NCBI GenBank assembly: GCA_944350395.1
Contig: CALVPA010000025.1
Location: 1 to 7,990 of the forward strand
Direction: 5' to 3'
From: an uncultured Bacilli bacterium
Lineage (GTDB): Bacteria > Bacillota_I > Bacilli_A > RF39 > UBA660
DNA: 7,990 bases
A program made the translations under genes and the position numbers. Below are positions 1 to 5,042 of the stretch, piece after piece (the first letter of the stretch is position 1; each line of letters opens with the position of its first letter). The notes beneath the pieces are model-generated. The model was given only the letters and a program-made list of their open reading frames with translations, had not been told where the DNA came from and did no database searches.

Positions 1-477
1 CGAATGTTCGAACTTTACGCCGTCTTTAAACGCATTTGTTATCTTTTCGAAGTCTTTCTTGCCCATAGTAGCAAGGGTAAATCCAACTGGTTCAAGTGCC
101 GCAATATCTACGGCAAAAGTAGGACCAGATATGATAGCATATTTAACTTTTGGTAAAAGGGATTCAAATTCTTCATTTACTAATTTACCGTCATCTAATA
201 TACCTTTAGAACCTAAGATAAAGATCATATCTTCTTCGATATAAGGCTTTATTCCTTCACATATTGAAGCAGTATATTTGCTACTAGTGAGAATAAAAAC
301 TAGTTCAGCATCTTGCATAGCTTCTCTATAAGAATTGGTAATTTTGACTCCTTCTGGAACTGCAACTTTTGTTACGTCTTTTTGCTCAGTCCAAATCGTT
401 ACATCATTTCCATTGTGAAGAGCAAGATTAGCAATTGCTTTTCCATAAACCCCTGATCCAATAACTGTAATTTTCAT
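1..477 (-). CDS. gpsA: Glycerol-3-phosphate dehydrogenase [NAD(P)+], N-terminal part (cut by window edge)
   Basis: The 159 codons visible on the minus strand encode the N-terminal half of GpsA, the cytoplasmic enzyme that interconverts dihydroxyacetone phosphate and sn-glycerol 3-phosphate to supply the phospholipid backbone. Seen directly: a Rossmann dinucleotide-binding glycine motif near the start (GSGVYG, residues 7-12), an SKGI segment at 90-93 matching the family's TKGI, and SGPTFA at 117-122 matching the family's SGPSFA signature. The family is usually about 330 residues, so roughly half lies beyond base 1, including the expected catalytic lysine. The ATG (477-475) follows the rarA stop codon with a single base between them, and its Shine-Dalgarno sequence AGAAGGA lies inside the last rarA codons. 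This suggests co-transcription and translational coupling with rarA. No internal stop or frameshift was seen in the visible part. Confidence 0.93.
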   Translation of the reverse strand, partial: MKITVIGSGVYGKAIANLALHNGNDVTIWTEQKDVTKVAVPEGVKITNSYREAMQDAELVFILTSSKYTASICEGIKPYIEEDMIFILGSKGILDDGKLVNEEFESLLPKVKYAIISGPTFAVDIAALEPVGFTLATMGKKDFEKITNAFKDGVKFEHS

Positions 478-478
478 C

Positions 479-1672
479 TTAATTCCTTCTTTCTTTGTCG
501 ATTTTATCTAAATTTTTTTCATAAGTGTTATTTTTAGGCTGATAGTAAACTCTACCTTTTAGTTTATCGGGTAGATATTGCTGTTCGACCCAATATTTTG
601 GATAATTGTGTGGATACTTGTAATCTAAAGAATGACCTTTTATTACTTCTGGAATATCTCCGATGTTTCCCTTGTTTATATCTTCTAATGCACTATTTAG
701 TGCCGAATAAGCGCTATTACTCTTTGGAGATAATGCTAGTTCGGTTACTACAACCGATAGTGGTATCCTTCCTTCTGGCATACCAACTAGTTTAGTAGAC
801 TCTATAGCAGCGTGAACTTTTGGTCCCATCCCTGGATTTGCTAAACCTATATCTTCATAGGCGATGACAGTCATTCTTCTAAAGATACTGTCTAAATCTC
901 CAATTTCTAAAAGCATTCCTAAATAATATAGCGCTGCATTTACATCGCTCCCGCGAATAGATTTTTGAAAAGCGCTAAGTAATTCGTAATGTCCATTACC
1001 ATTTTTATCCGTGTATAAAACAGGTTTACTGTTTATTTTCTTTATCTCATCGATAGTTATATGCTTATCGCTGCTCGCATAATATGCCATCTCTAAAGTG
1101 TTTAGAGCATTTCTAAAATCTCCATTTGCGAGAGTGCTTATATATTTTATAGTGTCTGGTGATATCTTTATATTAGTTAGTTTTTTTGCCGCTCTTTTAA
1201 GCCCTTTAACAATATCTTCATTGGTCAAATCTTTTAATTCAAATATTTGAACTCTACTTCTAATTGCGGGATTGATAGAGTAGTAGGGGTTAGATGTAGT
1301 CATACCGATTAAAGTTATTAGACCGCTTTCTATGTGAGGCAACAATAAATCTTGTTTATCTTTATTGAGCCTATGTATTTCATCTAATAATAGAATCATA
1401 CCGCCGTTCATCTTGGCTTCCTCGATAACTATATCTATGTCAGTTTTATTGTTTATAACGGCATTTAAAGATCTGTAGGGAAGCGCTAGTTCACTCACTA
1501 TAGCATTGGCGATACTCGTCTTACCAGTACCAGGTTTACCCCAAAGTATCATAGAAAATAAGTGTTTATTTTTTACTAAATTATAAAGAATTGCCCCCTT
1601 ACCGACGAGTTCATCTTGTCCGATGATTTCAGATAATTTAGAAGGACGCATTTCATTTGCTAATAGTTCCAT
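479..1672 (-). CDS. rarA: Replication-associated recombination protein A (RarA/MgsA AAA+ ATPase)
   Basis: A 397-residue AAA+ ATPase of the RarA/MgsA/WRNIP1 family, which acts at stalled replication forks and is related to clamp-loader subunits. Seen: Walker A GKPGTGKT at residues 45-52, Walker B ILLLDEIH at 93-100, sensor-1 segment GMTTSNP at 123-129, and an AIRSR arginine-finger segment at 136-140. The C-terminal oligomerisation domain covers roughly 235-385 (GSDVNAALYYLG..., RRMTVIAYEDIGLANP) and ends in the family's WVEQQYLPDKLKGR segment. The length is near that of family members in Bacillota, which argues for an intact gene. The ATG at 1672 starts the conserved N-terminal segment (MRPSKLSEIIGQ); its ribosome site is weak (GAGAG about ten bases upstream). 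It is divergent from the recombinase gene and probably the first gene of a rarA-gpsA unit. Family assignment is secure; the precise cellular role is inferred from homologues. Confidence 0.95.
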   Translation of the reverse strand: MELLANEMRPSKLSEIIGQDELVGKGAILYNLVKNKHLFSMILWGKPGTGKTSIANAIVSELALPYRSLNAVINNKTDIDIVIEEAKMNGGMILLLDEIHRLNKDKQDLLLPHIESGLITLIGMTTSNPYYSINPAIRSRVQIFELKDLTNEDIVKGLKRAAKKLTNIKISPDTIKYISTLANGDFRNALNTLEMAYYASSDKHITIDEIKKINSKPVLYTDKNGNGHYELLSAFQKSIRGSDVNAALYYLGMLLEIGDLDSIFRRMTVIAYEDIGLANPGMGPKVHAAIESTKLVGMPEGRIPLSVVVTELALSPKSNSAYSALNSALEDINKGNIGDIPEVIKGHSLDYKYPHNYPKYWVEQQYLPDKLKGRVYYQPKNNTYEKNLDKIDKERRN

Positions 1673-1697
1673 AACATATCAACTCTCATTAATCTAT

Positions 1698-1703
1698 ATT
1701 ATA
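1698..1703 (-). promoter_or_regulatory. -10 box for rarA
   Basis: On the minus strand a perfect TATAAT lies 25 bases before the rarA start. With usual spacing, transcription would start near 1691, giving a leader of about 19 bases. At 17-bp spacing the -35 is TAGTAA (1726-1721), only three of six consensus bases, so the -35 is weak. It faces the recombinase promoter, and the two promoters overlap. Confidence 0.5.
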
Positions 1704-1712
1704 AAACAAAAA

Positions 1713-1727
1713 CTAGTCATTTACTAG
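1713..1727. repeat. Short inverted repeat between divergent rarA and xerD promoters
   Basis: CTAGT, five-base spacer CATTT, then ACTAG: perfect 5-bp arms. It covers the candidate -35 of the plus-strand recombinase promoter and the -35 region of the minus-strand rarA promoter. That is where an operator controlling both would sit, but such a short repeat can easily arise by chance in AT-rich DNA. Confidence 0.35.
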
Positions 1728-1742
1728 CAAAATTGTTATAAT
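1714..1742 (+). promoter_or_regulatory. Candidate sigma-A promoter for the XerD-like recombinase
   Basis: TAGTCA (1714-1719, four of six consensus bases), a 17-bp spacer, then a perfect TATAAT (1737-1742). The predicted start near 1749 leaves a leader of only about 11 bases before the ATG at 1760. The only ribosome-site-like element in it is GTGAT (1750-1754), which matches the 3' part of the consensus AGGAGGTGAT. Confidence 0.6.
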
Positions 1743-1759
1743 TATAGCAGTGATGTATA

Positions 1760-2626
1760 ATGGATTATATAAGTGAATTTTTAATAGAACTAGAATATGT
1801 CAAAAATTATTCAAAAAATACGATTCTATCTTATAATAATGACTTACTAAAGTTTTATGATTATTTAAATGGCGACTTATCAAAAGCGACTACTAGCGAT
1901 ATCAAGAGATACATAAAGACATTCGAAGATAAAAAAGAAAAAACTTTAGCGAGAAATATCACCACACTTCGTATGTTTTACGACTTTTTAATAAAGAAAA
2001 AATACATAAATCAAAGTCCAATGGATCCAATAGACAATCCTAAAATAGGTAAATACTTACCTAGCGTTCTAACTATTGAAGAGATGAATAAATTATTAGA
2101 CTTAGAGCCAATGGACAATTTTACCTTTAGAAATAGATGTATATTAGAACTATTATATAGTACGGGATTAAGGATAAGCGAATTAGTTGGTTTAAAACTA
2201 GAAAATGTAAACTTAGAAGAGTCTTTTGTAAAAGTGATGGGGAAAGGATCTAAAGAGAGAATAGTTCCCCTAAACGATATTACGACCGAATATTTAGATA
2301 AATATATAAAAGAGATTAGGCCTTTACTACTAAAAAAAAATCAGACAGATTATCTATTTTTAAATAACCATGGTAAAGTATTATCTAGGCAGGCAGTATT
2401 CAAAATGATTAAAAAAAGAGCCCAGGAATGCAACATTAAGAAAGATATAAGTCCACATACCCTGAGACACTCGTTTGCAACTCATTTGCTCCAAAATGGG
2501 GCAGATATAAGGTTTATACAAGAACTTCTCGGGCACTCTGATCTATCTACGACAGAGATCTATACTCATATCGCAAGTAGCACGTTAAAAAAAGATTATG
2601 AAGAATTAAATCCTAGAGACAATTAA
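1760..2626 (+). CDS. xerD: Tyrosine recombinase, XerD-like
   Basis: A 288-residue tyrosine site-specific recombinase. In housekeeping form, XerC and XerD resolve chromosome dimers at dif during division. An N-terminal SAM-like core-binding domain (about 1-85) precedes the catalytic domain (about 100-285). The full catalytic set is present: R138 (GLRISEL), K162 (GKGSKER), H233 and R236 (HTLRH), H259 (LLGHSDLSTT) and the nucleophile Y268 (IYTH). Spacings R138-K162 (24) and H259-Y268 (9) equal those I recall for E. coli XerD (R148/K172, H270/Y279). The length fits Xer proteins rather than the longer phage integrases. The C-terminal ELNPR resembles the YHPR ending of XerD, so I prefer XerD over XerC, but the two cannot be separated with certainty here. 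It stands alone with its own promoter and terminator; no att-like repeats or phage genes accompany it. Confidence 0.85.
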   Translation: MDYISEFLIELEYVKNYSKNTILSYNNDLLKFYDYLNGDLSKATTSDIKRYIKTFEDKKEKTLARNITTLRMFYDFLIKKKYINQSPMDPIDNPKIGKYLPSVLTIEEMNKLLDLEPMDNFTFRNRCILELLYSTGLRISELVGLKLENVNLEESFVKVMGKGSKERIVPLNDITTEYLDKYIKEIRPLLLKKNQTDYLFLNNHGKVLSRQAVFKMIKKRAQECNIKKDISPHTLRHSFATHLLQNGADIRFIQELLGHSDLSTTEIYTHIASSTLKKDYEELNPRDN

Positions 2627-2651
2627 AAAAGAAGCCTCATGCTTCTTTTTT
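2625..2651. terminator. Bidirectional intrinsic terminator between xerD and the basic miniprotein gene
   Basis: A perfect 11-bp stem, AAAAAAGAAGC / GCTTCTTTTTT, with loop CTCAT. The A-rich 5' arm and T-rich 3' arm make it work on both strands. The last two bases of the xerD TAA stop codon lie in the 5' arm, and the convergent minus-strand gene ends eight bases beyond the other arm. Confidence 0.85.
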
Positions 2652-2658
2652 AATCTAA

Positions 2659-2796
2659 TTACTTACAATCAGTAGTTCCGTTAGCTCTAGCATTAGCTTT
2701 ATTTCTTGCATTAGATCTAGCATTGTTACGTGCTTTGCAAGAATTATTGTTTTGAGCTTGAGCTTTAGAACGAGCTTGATTTTGTGCCTTACTCAT
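2659..2796 (-). CDS. Small Ala/Arg/Asn-rich basic protein, 45 residues, unknown function
   Basis: A short reading frame with a strong Shine-Dalgarno GGGAGGT (2811-2805) eight bases before the ATG and a shared terminator just after its TAA. The protein begins MSKAQNQARSKAQ and ends GTTDCK. It contains 10 Ala, 10 Asn and 10 Lys/Arg but only one acidic residue, so net charge is about +9. Alanines recur every four residues (4, 8, 12 and 22, 26, 30, 34, 38), with KAR/NAR/SNAR tetrapeptide units in between, which would give one alanine face on a helix. There is one cysteine at 20 and one at 44. No signal peptide or membrane segment is visible. I do not recognise a family. Composition suggests nucleic-acid binding or a low-complexity structural role, but this is inference. 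The strong ribosome site, neat terminator and two CGT arginine codons argue that it is a real, well-expressed gene. Confidence 0.75.
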   Translation of the reverse strand: MSKAQNQARSKAQAQNNNSCKARNNARSNARNKANARANGTTDCK

Positions 2797-2912
2797 TTAA
2801 TTTTACCTCCCACTATTATTGTGAACAACTATATAAAAATAATTCATGGTAATAAGTGGGAAATATGGAAAAAATTTATATGTTTTGTCATAAAATTTAA
2901 TGGTGAAATCTA

Positions 2913-3656
2913 GTGGAAATAATTTGGCCCTTTATAATATCTTCTATAGCGGGATTATCTACCTTGATAGGTTGTATACCCATATTTTTTAATATTAAGA
3001 GAGTAGACGAATTTATTACATTTTCGATAAGTTTATCGCTAAGTGTTATGATAATGATAAGCTTATTTGACTTAATACCGAGTTCTTTACCATATATTGG
3101 ATCATCCAGTATATTAGGAGACATATTGTTTTTTACATTGTTTTTTAGTTTAGGAATATTTTTAATAAACCTTATAAATCATTTTATTCAAAAAGAGAAG
3201 GGGAGTAGTACTCTATATAAAGTAGGAATACTGAGTTTTATTGCTCTATTACTCCACAATTTGCCAGAAGGAATACTGACTTTTATGAGCACATATAAAG
3301 ATTTTGAATTAGGAGTATCTCTCTGTATAGCGATAGCTCTTCATAACATACCCGAAGGAATTAGCATAGCAATTCCGATATATTACGCGAAAAAGAGTAG
3401 GTGGGAAGCGATAAAATGTGTATTCATAAGTGCTTTAAGTGAACCACTAGGTGCCCTTTTAGCGTTTCTAATACTTAAAAACTATATTACAAATCAAATG
3501 ATAAGTATTTTCTTAATATTAGTCGCAGGAATAATGATTTCATTATCGATAAATAAATTATTTCCAGAAGCATTATCTTATAATAAGAATAAATATATAA
3601 TTTATGGAATGATAACGGGTATAATCGTTACTATAATTAGCTTATTTGCAATATAA
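2913..3656 (+). CDS. ZIP-family divalent metal transporter
   Basis: A 247-residue polytopic membrane protein of the ZIP family (ZupT/GufA-like), which imports Zn2+ or other divalent metals across the cytoplasmic membrane. Seen: about eight hydrophobic segments and no large soluble domain. The two metal-site signatures are HNLPEG (residues 115-120) and HNIPEGISIAIP (144-155), in what would be transmembrane helices 4 and 5, and SALSEPLGA (173-181) follows. The loop before helix 4 (about 92-103) lacks the His-rich stretch of many ZIPs. The start is a GTG, chosen because GGTGA lies six bases upstream and MEIIWPFIISS begins the first membrane helix. Length fits bacterial ZIPs. It is divergent from the basic miniprotein gene and convergent with the 125-residue membrane-protein gene. 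Metal specificity cannot be read from sequence, and no recognisable Zur, AdcR or MntR operator was found upstream. Confidence 0.9.
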   Translation: MEIIWPFIISSIAGLSTLIGCIPIFFNIKRVDEFITFSISLSLSVMIMISLFDLIPSSLPYIGSSSILGDILFFTLFFSLGIFLINLINHFIQKEKGSSTLYKVGILSFIALLLHNLPEGILTFMSTYKDFELGVSLCIAIALHNIPEGISIAIPIYYAKKSRWEAIKCVFISALSEPLGALLAFLILKNYITNQMISIFLILVAGIMISLSINKLFPEALSYNKNKYIIYGMITGIIVTIISLFAI

Positions 3657-3683
3657 AAAAAATAAGCTCAAATAAGCTTATTT
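3655..3683. terminator. Intrinsic terminator between ZIP gene and the 125-residue membrane protein gene
   Basis: A 9-bp stem AAATAAGCT / AGCTTATTT (3660-3668 with 3675-3683) and a 6-base loop. On the minus strand the stem runs into an uninterrupted T8 (complement of 3655-3662), a classic terminator for the 3678-4055 gene, whose stop codon lies in the stem. On the plus strand the tail is only TTT, so termination of the ZIP transcript is probably weaker. Confidence 0.8.
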
Positions 3684-4055
3684 AGTGATAACTTTAGATA
3701 AAAAGAGTAGAGCATACATAATAGTTGTAATCGCTATATTTCCCACTAATAATACTGCTGTGACTATACCCTGATGATTATATAATTCAGAGTCTTTAAA
3801 TACACTTAAAGATAGTCTTTTACCTTTTTCTTTAGTATTATTTTTCGCTAATTTGGCATTGTTTAATGTCTGGATGCGGCTATTTGTTTCTACTAATAAT
3901 TTTTGTGCATCAGCTGAATCGATAGATCTTTTTGTGATGAGTGAAGATAGTTCGTTTAAGAGGTCCACAAGTCTATCTATATCTTCACATTCTCTAATCC
4001 TATCAGTTAATGCATCATAATTAACTATTTTATTATTGTTAACAATGATTTCCAT
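3678..4055 (-). CDS. Hypothetical membrane-anchored protein, 125 residues
   Basis: I do not recognise this protein. Residues 1-75 are soluble and probably largely helical, with leucine/isoleucine spacing compatible with helical bundling (for example DIDRLVDLLNELSSLI around 25-40). A basic stretch (KNNTKEKGKR, 71-80) follows, and one strong transmembrane segment occupies about 96-119, leaving a short VITK tail. There is no N-terminal signal peptide, so it looks C-terminally anchored with the N-terminal part probably cytosolic. The ATG has a good ribosome site, AAGGTGG about eight bases upstream, and a strong terminator follows, so the gene is credible. The helix-turn-helix gene lies 103 bases upstream on the same strand. 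The gap holds a palindrome and direct repeats, so regulation by that protein is possible but unproven. Confidence 0.75.
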   Translation of the reverse strand: MEIIVNNNKIVNYDALTDRIRECEDIDRLVDLLNELSSLITKRSIDSADAQKLLVETNSRIQTLNNAKLAKNNTKEKGKRLSLSVFKDSELYNHQGIVTAVLLVGNIAITTIMYALLFLSKVITK

Positions 4056-4095
4056 ATTTGATTACCACCTTATTATTCAATTTTATAGAAGTTAA

Positions 4096-4111
4096 CATAA
4101 TATATATTATG
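4096..4111. promoter_or_regulatory. Perfect 16-bp palindrome, candidate operator
   Basis: CATAATATATATTATG reads identically on both strands. It lies 41 bases upstream of the 125-residue protein's ATG. If transcription starts from the TATAAT at 4128-4123, it sits just downstream of the predicted start (near 4116), a good position for repression. The adjacent helix-turn-helix protein is the obvious candidate binder, but that is inference. Confidence 0.45.
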
Positions 4112-4122
4112 AGAAGTTACAT

Positions 4123-4128
4123 ATTATA
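4123..4128 (-). promoter_or_regulatory. -10 box for the 125-residue membrane protein gene
   Basis: A perfect TATAAT on the minus strand, with TTATAA (three of six consensus bases) at 17-bp spacing upstream (4151-4146). The predicted leader of about 60 bases is longer than for the other genes here. In DNA this AT-rich the match alone is weak evidence. Confidence 0.4.
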
Positions 4129-4130
4129 TT

Positions 4131-4160
4131 AAAAAAGATGATAAATTATAAATCTTTATC
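4131..4160 (-). terminator. Weak candidate terminator after the HTH gene
   Basis: On the minus strand GATAAA (4160-4155) can pair with TTTATC (4145-4140) across a 9-base loop, followed by ATC and T6. The stem is short and almost all A:T, so read-through into the next gene is likely. Confidence 0.3.
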
Positions 4161-4935
4161 AAACTTTTCTCGATTGAATTTCTGCAATTTTTTCGATAAC
4201 TTCTGCAGAGTTTTCTCGATTTAATTCAGTATAACCGAGTTCTCTTAATGCCTGAATTTTTACGAAGTTTAATTGTTGCGTTCTAGTAAGTTTTTCTTCA
4301 TTTTTCTGTTCAATTTCTTGTACAAAACGCGCATGAGATTCTATTACCCTAGATTTACTTGCTCCACCGCTCGTATAAAGAGTGATAGCGGAGTGAACTA
4401 TACCTTCAAAAGTAAACTGTTTATCTTCGTTAAATTTAAATTCGTTAGGATTAGTAAATCCTGTAGTCTTACTAATATAAGCTAGAAAATACTTTACTTC
4501 GTTTACATTGTCTATAGATTGTAAAATGTGATATATATATGTAAGCGCAGCAATATTTTCTTCGTGTTTATAGTCGTCTGTAATCTTATCTTTAATGATA
4601 TATGTCAAATCTGAAAAGAGTTGTTGTTCTTCTTTTTTTAATCTTTTTATATCAGATATATTATCTATTTCAAGCGTATCCTTTATACTTTGGTTTAACC
4701 TACTCTCCACTTCCATTATGTATTCTGAAGTTATTTTAATCTTTCCAAGAGCTTTATCACTGCCATCATCGATTCCTAATAACTTTAATAGCAGGATTTT
4801 CTTTTCTTTCGGCCATTTATTAAGACTTTCTAATTCTAAGTAATTATATATCATCTGACGAGAGACACCCAAATATTTAGCAAGTTTAACTTTAGATATT
4901 CCTAATTCTTGTAATATTTCATTCAATTTATTCAT
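4159..4935 (-). CDS. Helix-turn-helix (XRE/Cro-like) DNA-binding protein
   Basis: A 258-residue protein whose N-terminal ~55 residues form an XRE/Cro-type helix-turn-helix (ELGISKVKLAKYLGVSRQ..., then IYNYLE in the likely recognition-helix region). The remaining ~200 residues are mainly helical, charged and without membrane segments. They match no sensor domain I recognise; they may serve oligomerisation or ligand binding. An in-frame ATG exists four codons earlier (4947), but the Shine-Dalgarno AAAGGA directly abuts it. The ATG at 4935 lies about ten bases downstream of that site and is the better start. TGA is followed at once by TAA, a tandem stop. A perfect TTGACA -35 lies upstream, and an inverted repeat overlaps it, suggesting autoregulation. 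The next gene downstream encodes a small membrane protein. DNA binding is well supported; targets are unknown. Confidence 0.82.
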   Translation of the reverse strand: MNKLNEILQELGISKVKLAKYLGVSRQMIYNYLELESLNKWPKEKKILLLKLLGIDDGSDKALGKIKITSEYIMEVESRLNQSIKDTLEIDNISDIKRLKKEEQQLFSDLTYIIKDKITDDYKHEENIAALTYIYHILQSIDNVNEVKYFLAYISKTTGFTNPNEFKFNEDKQFTFEGIVHSAITLYTSGGASKSRVIESHARFVQEIEQKNEEKLTRTQQLNFVKIQALRELGYTELNRENSAEVIEKIAEIQSRKV

Positions 4936-4966
4936 TATGTCTACCATCCTTTAACTTTACACTTTC

Positions 4967-4996
4967 ATTTTAACCCACTAGACAGGAACTTGTCAA
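4967..4996 (-). promoter_or_regulatory. Promoter of the HTH gene
   Basis: On the minus strand a perfect -35 TTGACA (4996-4991), an 18-bp spacer and TAAAAT (4972-4967, five of six) form the best consensus promoter in the window. Transcription would start near 4960, about 25 bases before the chosen ATG, leaving room for the AAAGGA ribosome site. Confidence 0.65.
4979..4996. promoter_or_regulatory. Inverted repeat over the HTH gene promoter, candidate autoregulatory operator
   Basis: TAGACAGG, AA, CTTGTCAA: two half-sites of form TWGACARG facing each other across two bases, six of eight positions matching. It covers the whole -35 box and part of the spacer, where binding would block RNA polymerase. 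XRE-family proteins commonly autoregulate through such sites, so the gene's own product is the first candidate. Confidence 0.5.
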
Positions 4997-5018
4997 TAAA
5001 AATCGCTAATTTTTCCAT

Positions 5019-5042
5019 AAAAAAAGGGTGCTTCCTACCTTC
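5019..5042 (-). terminator. Candidate terminator after mnmA
   Basis: Immediately after the mnmA stop codon the minus strand carries AAGGT, a 7-base loop, then ACC(C)TT running into T7 (complement of 5019-5025). The stem is only about five pairs with a bulged C, so it is a weak intrinsic terminator, though the T-tract and position fit. Confidence 0.45.

Larger units (their letters stand above)
4088..4130. repeat. Imperfect direct repeat GAAGTTA(A)CATA upstream of the 125-residue gene
   Basis: GAAGTTAACATAATATAT (4088-4105) recurs as GAAGTTACATATTATATT (4113-4130), 25 bases apart; the shared core is GAAGTTA(A)CATA. The copies flank and overlap the palindrome at 4096-4111. A spacing of 25 bp is about two and a half helical turns. 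This layout could be a binding region for a regulator, or AT-rich drift. Confidence 0.45.

Noticed and set aside
59..244. Small plus-strand frame opposite gpsA
   Set aside because: It lies wholly over the antisense of a clear gpsA frame and has no ribosome site or recognisable product.
1760..2626. Tyrosine recombinase as the integrase of a mobile element
   Set aside because: Size, motif spacing and C-terminal ending fit housekeeping XerD. No tRNA, att-like direct repeats, excisionase or phage genes are nearby.
2812..2860. Imperfect inverted repeat CCCAC...GTGGG between the miniprotein and ZIP genes as an operator
   Set aside because: One arm contains the Shine-Dalgarno region itself, the arms align only with a gap, and the spacing of about 40 bases is not typical of a dimer site.
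2897..3124. 75-codon minus-strand frame inside the ZIP gene
   Set aside because: It is antisense to the conserved ZIP coding region and lacks a ribosome site.
4595..4843. Plus-strand frames opposite the HTH gene (also 4273-4485)
   Set aside because: Phenylalanine/serine-rich translations are typical antisense shadows of a Lys/Glu-rich AT-rich gene.
4936..4947. Four-codon longer start of the HTH protein
   Set aside because: The ribosome site AAAGGA directly touches that ATG, leaving no spacing; the ATG at 4935 has proper spacing.
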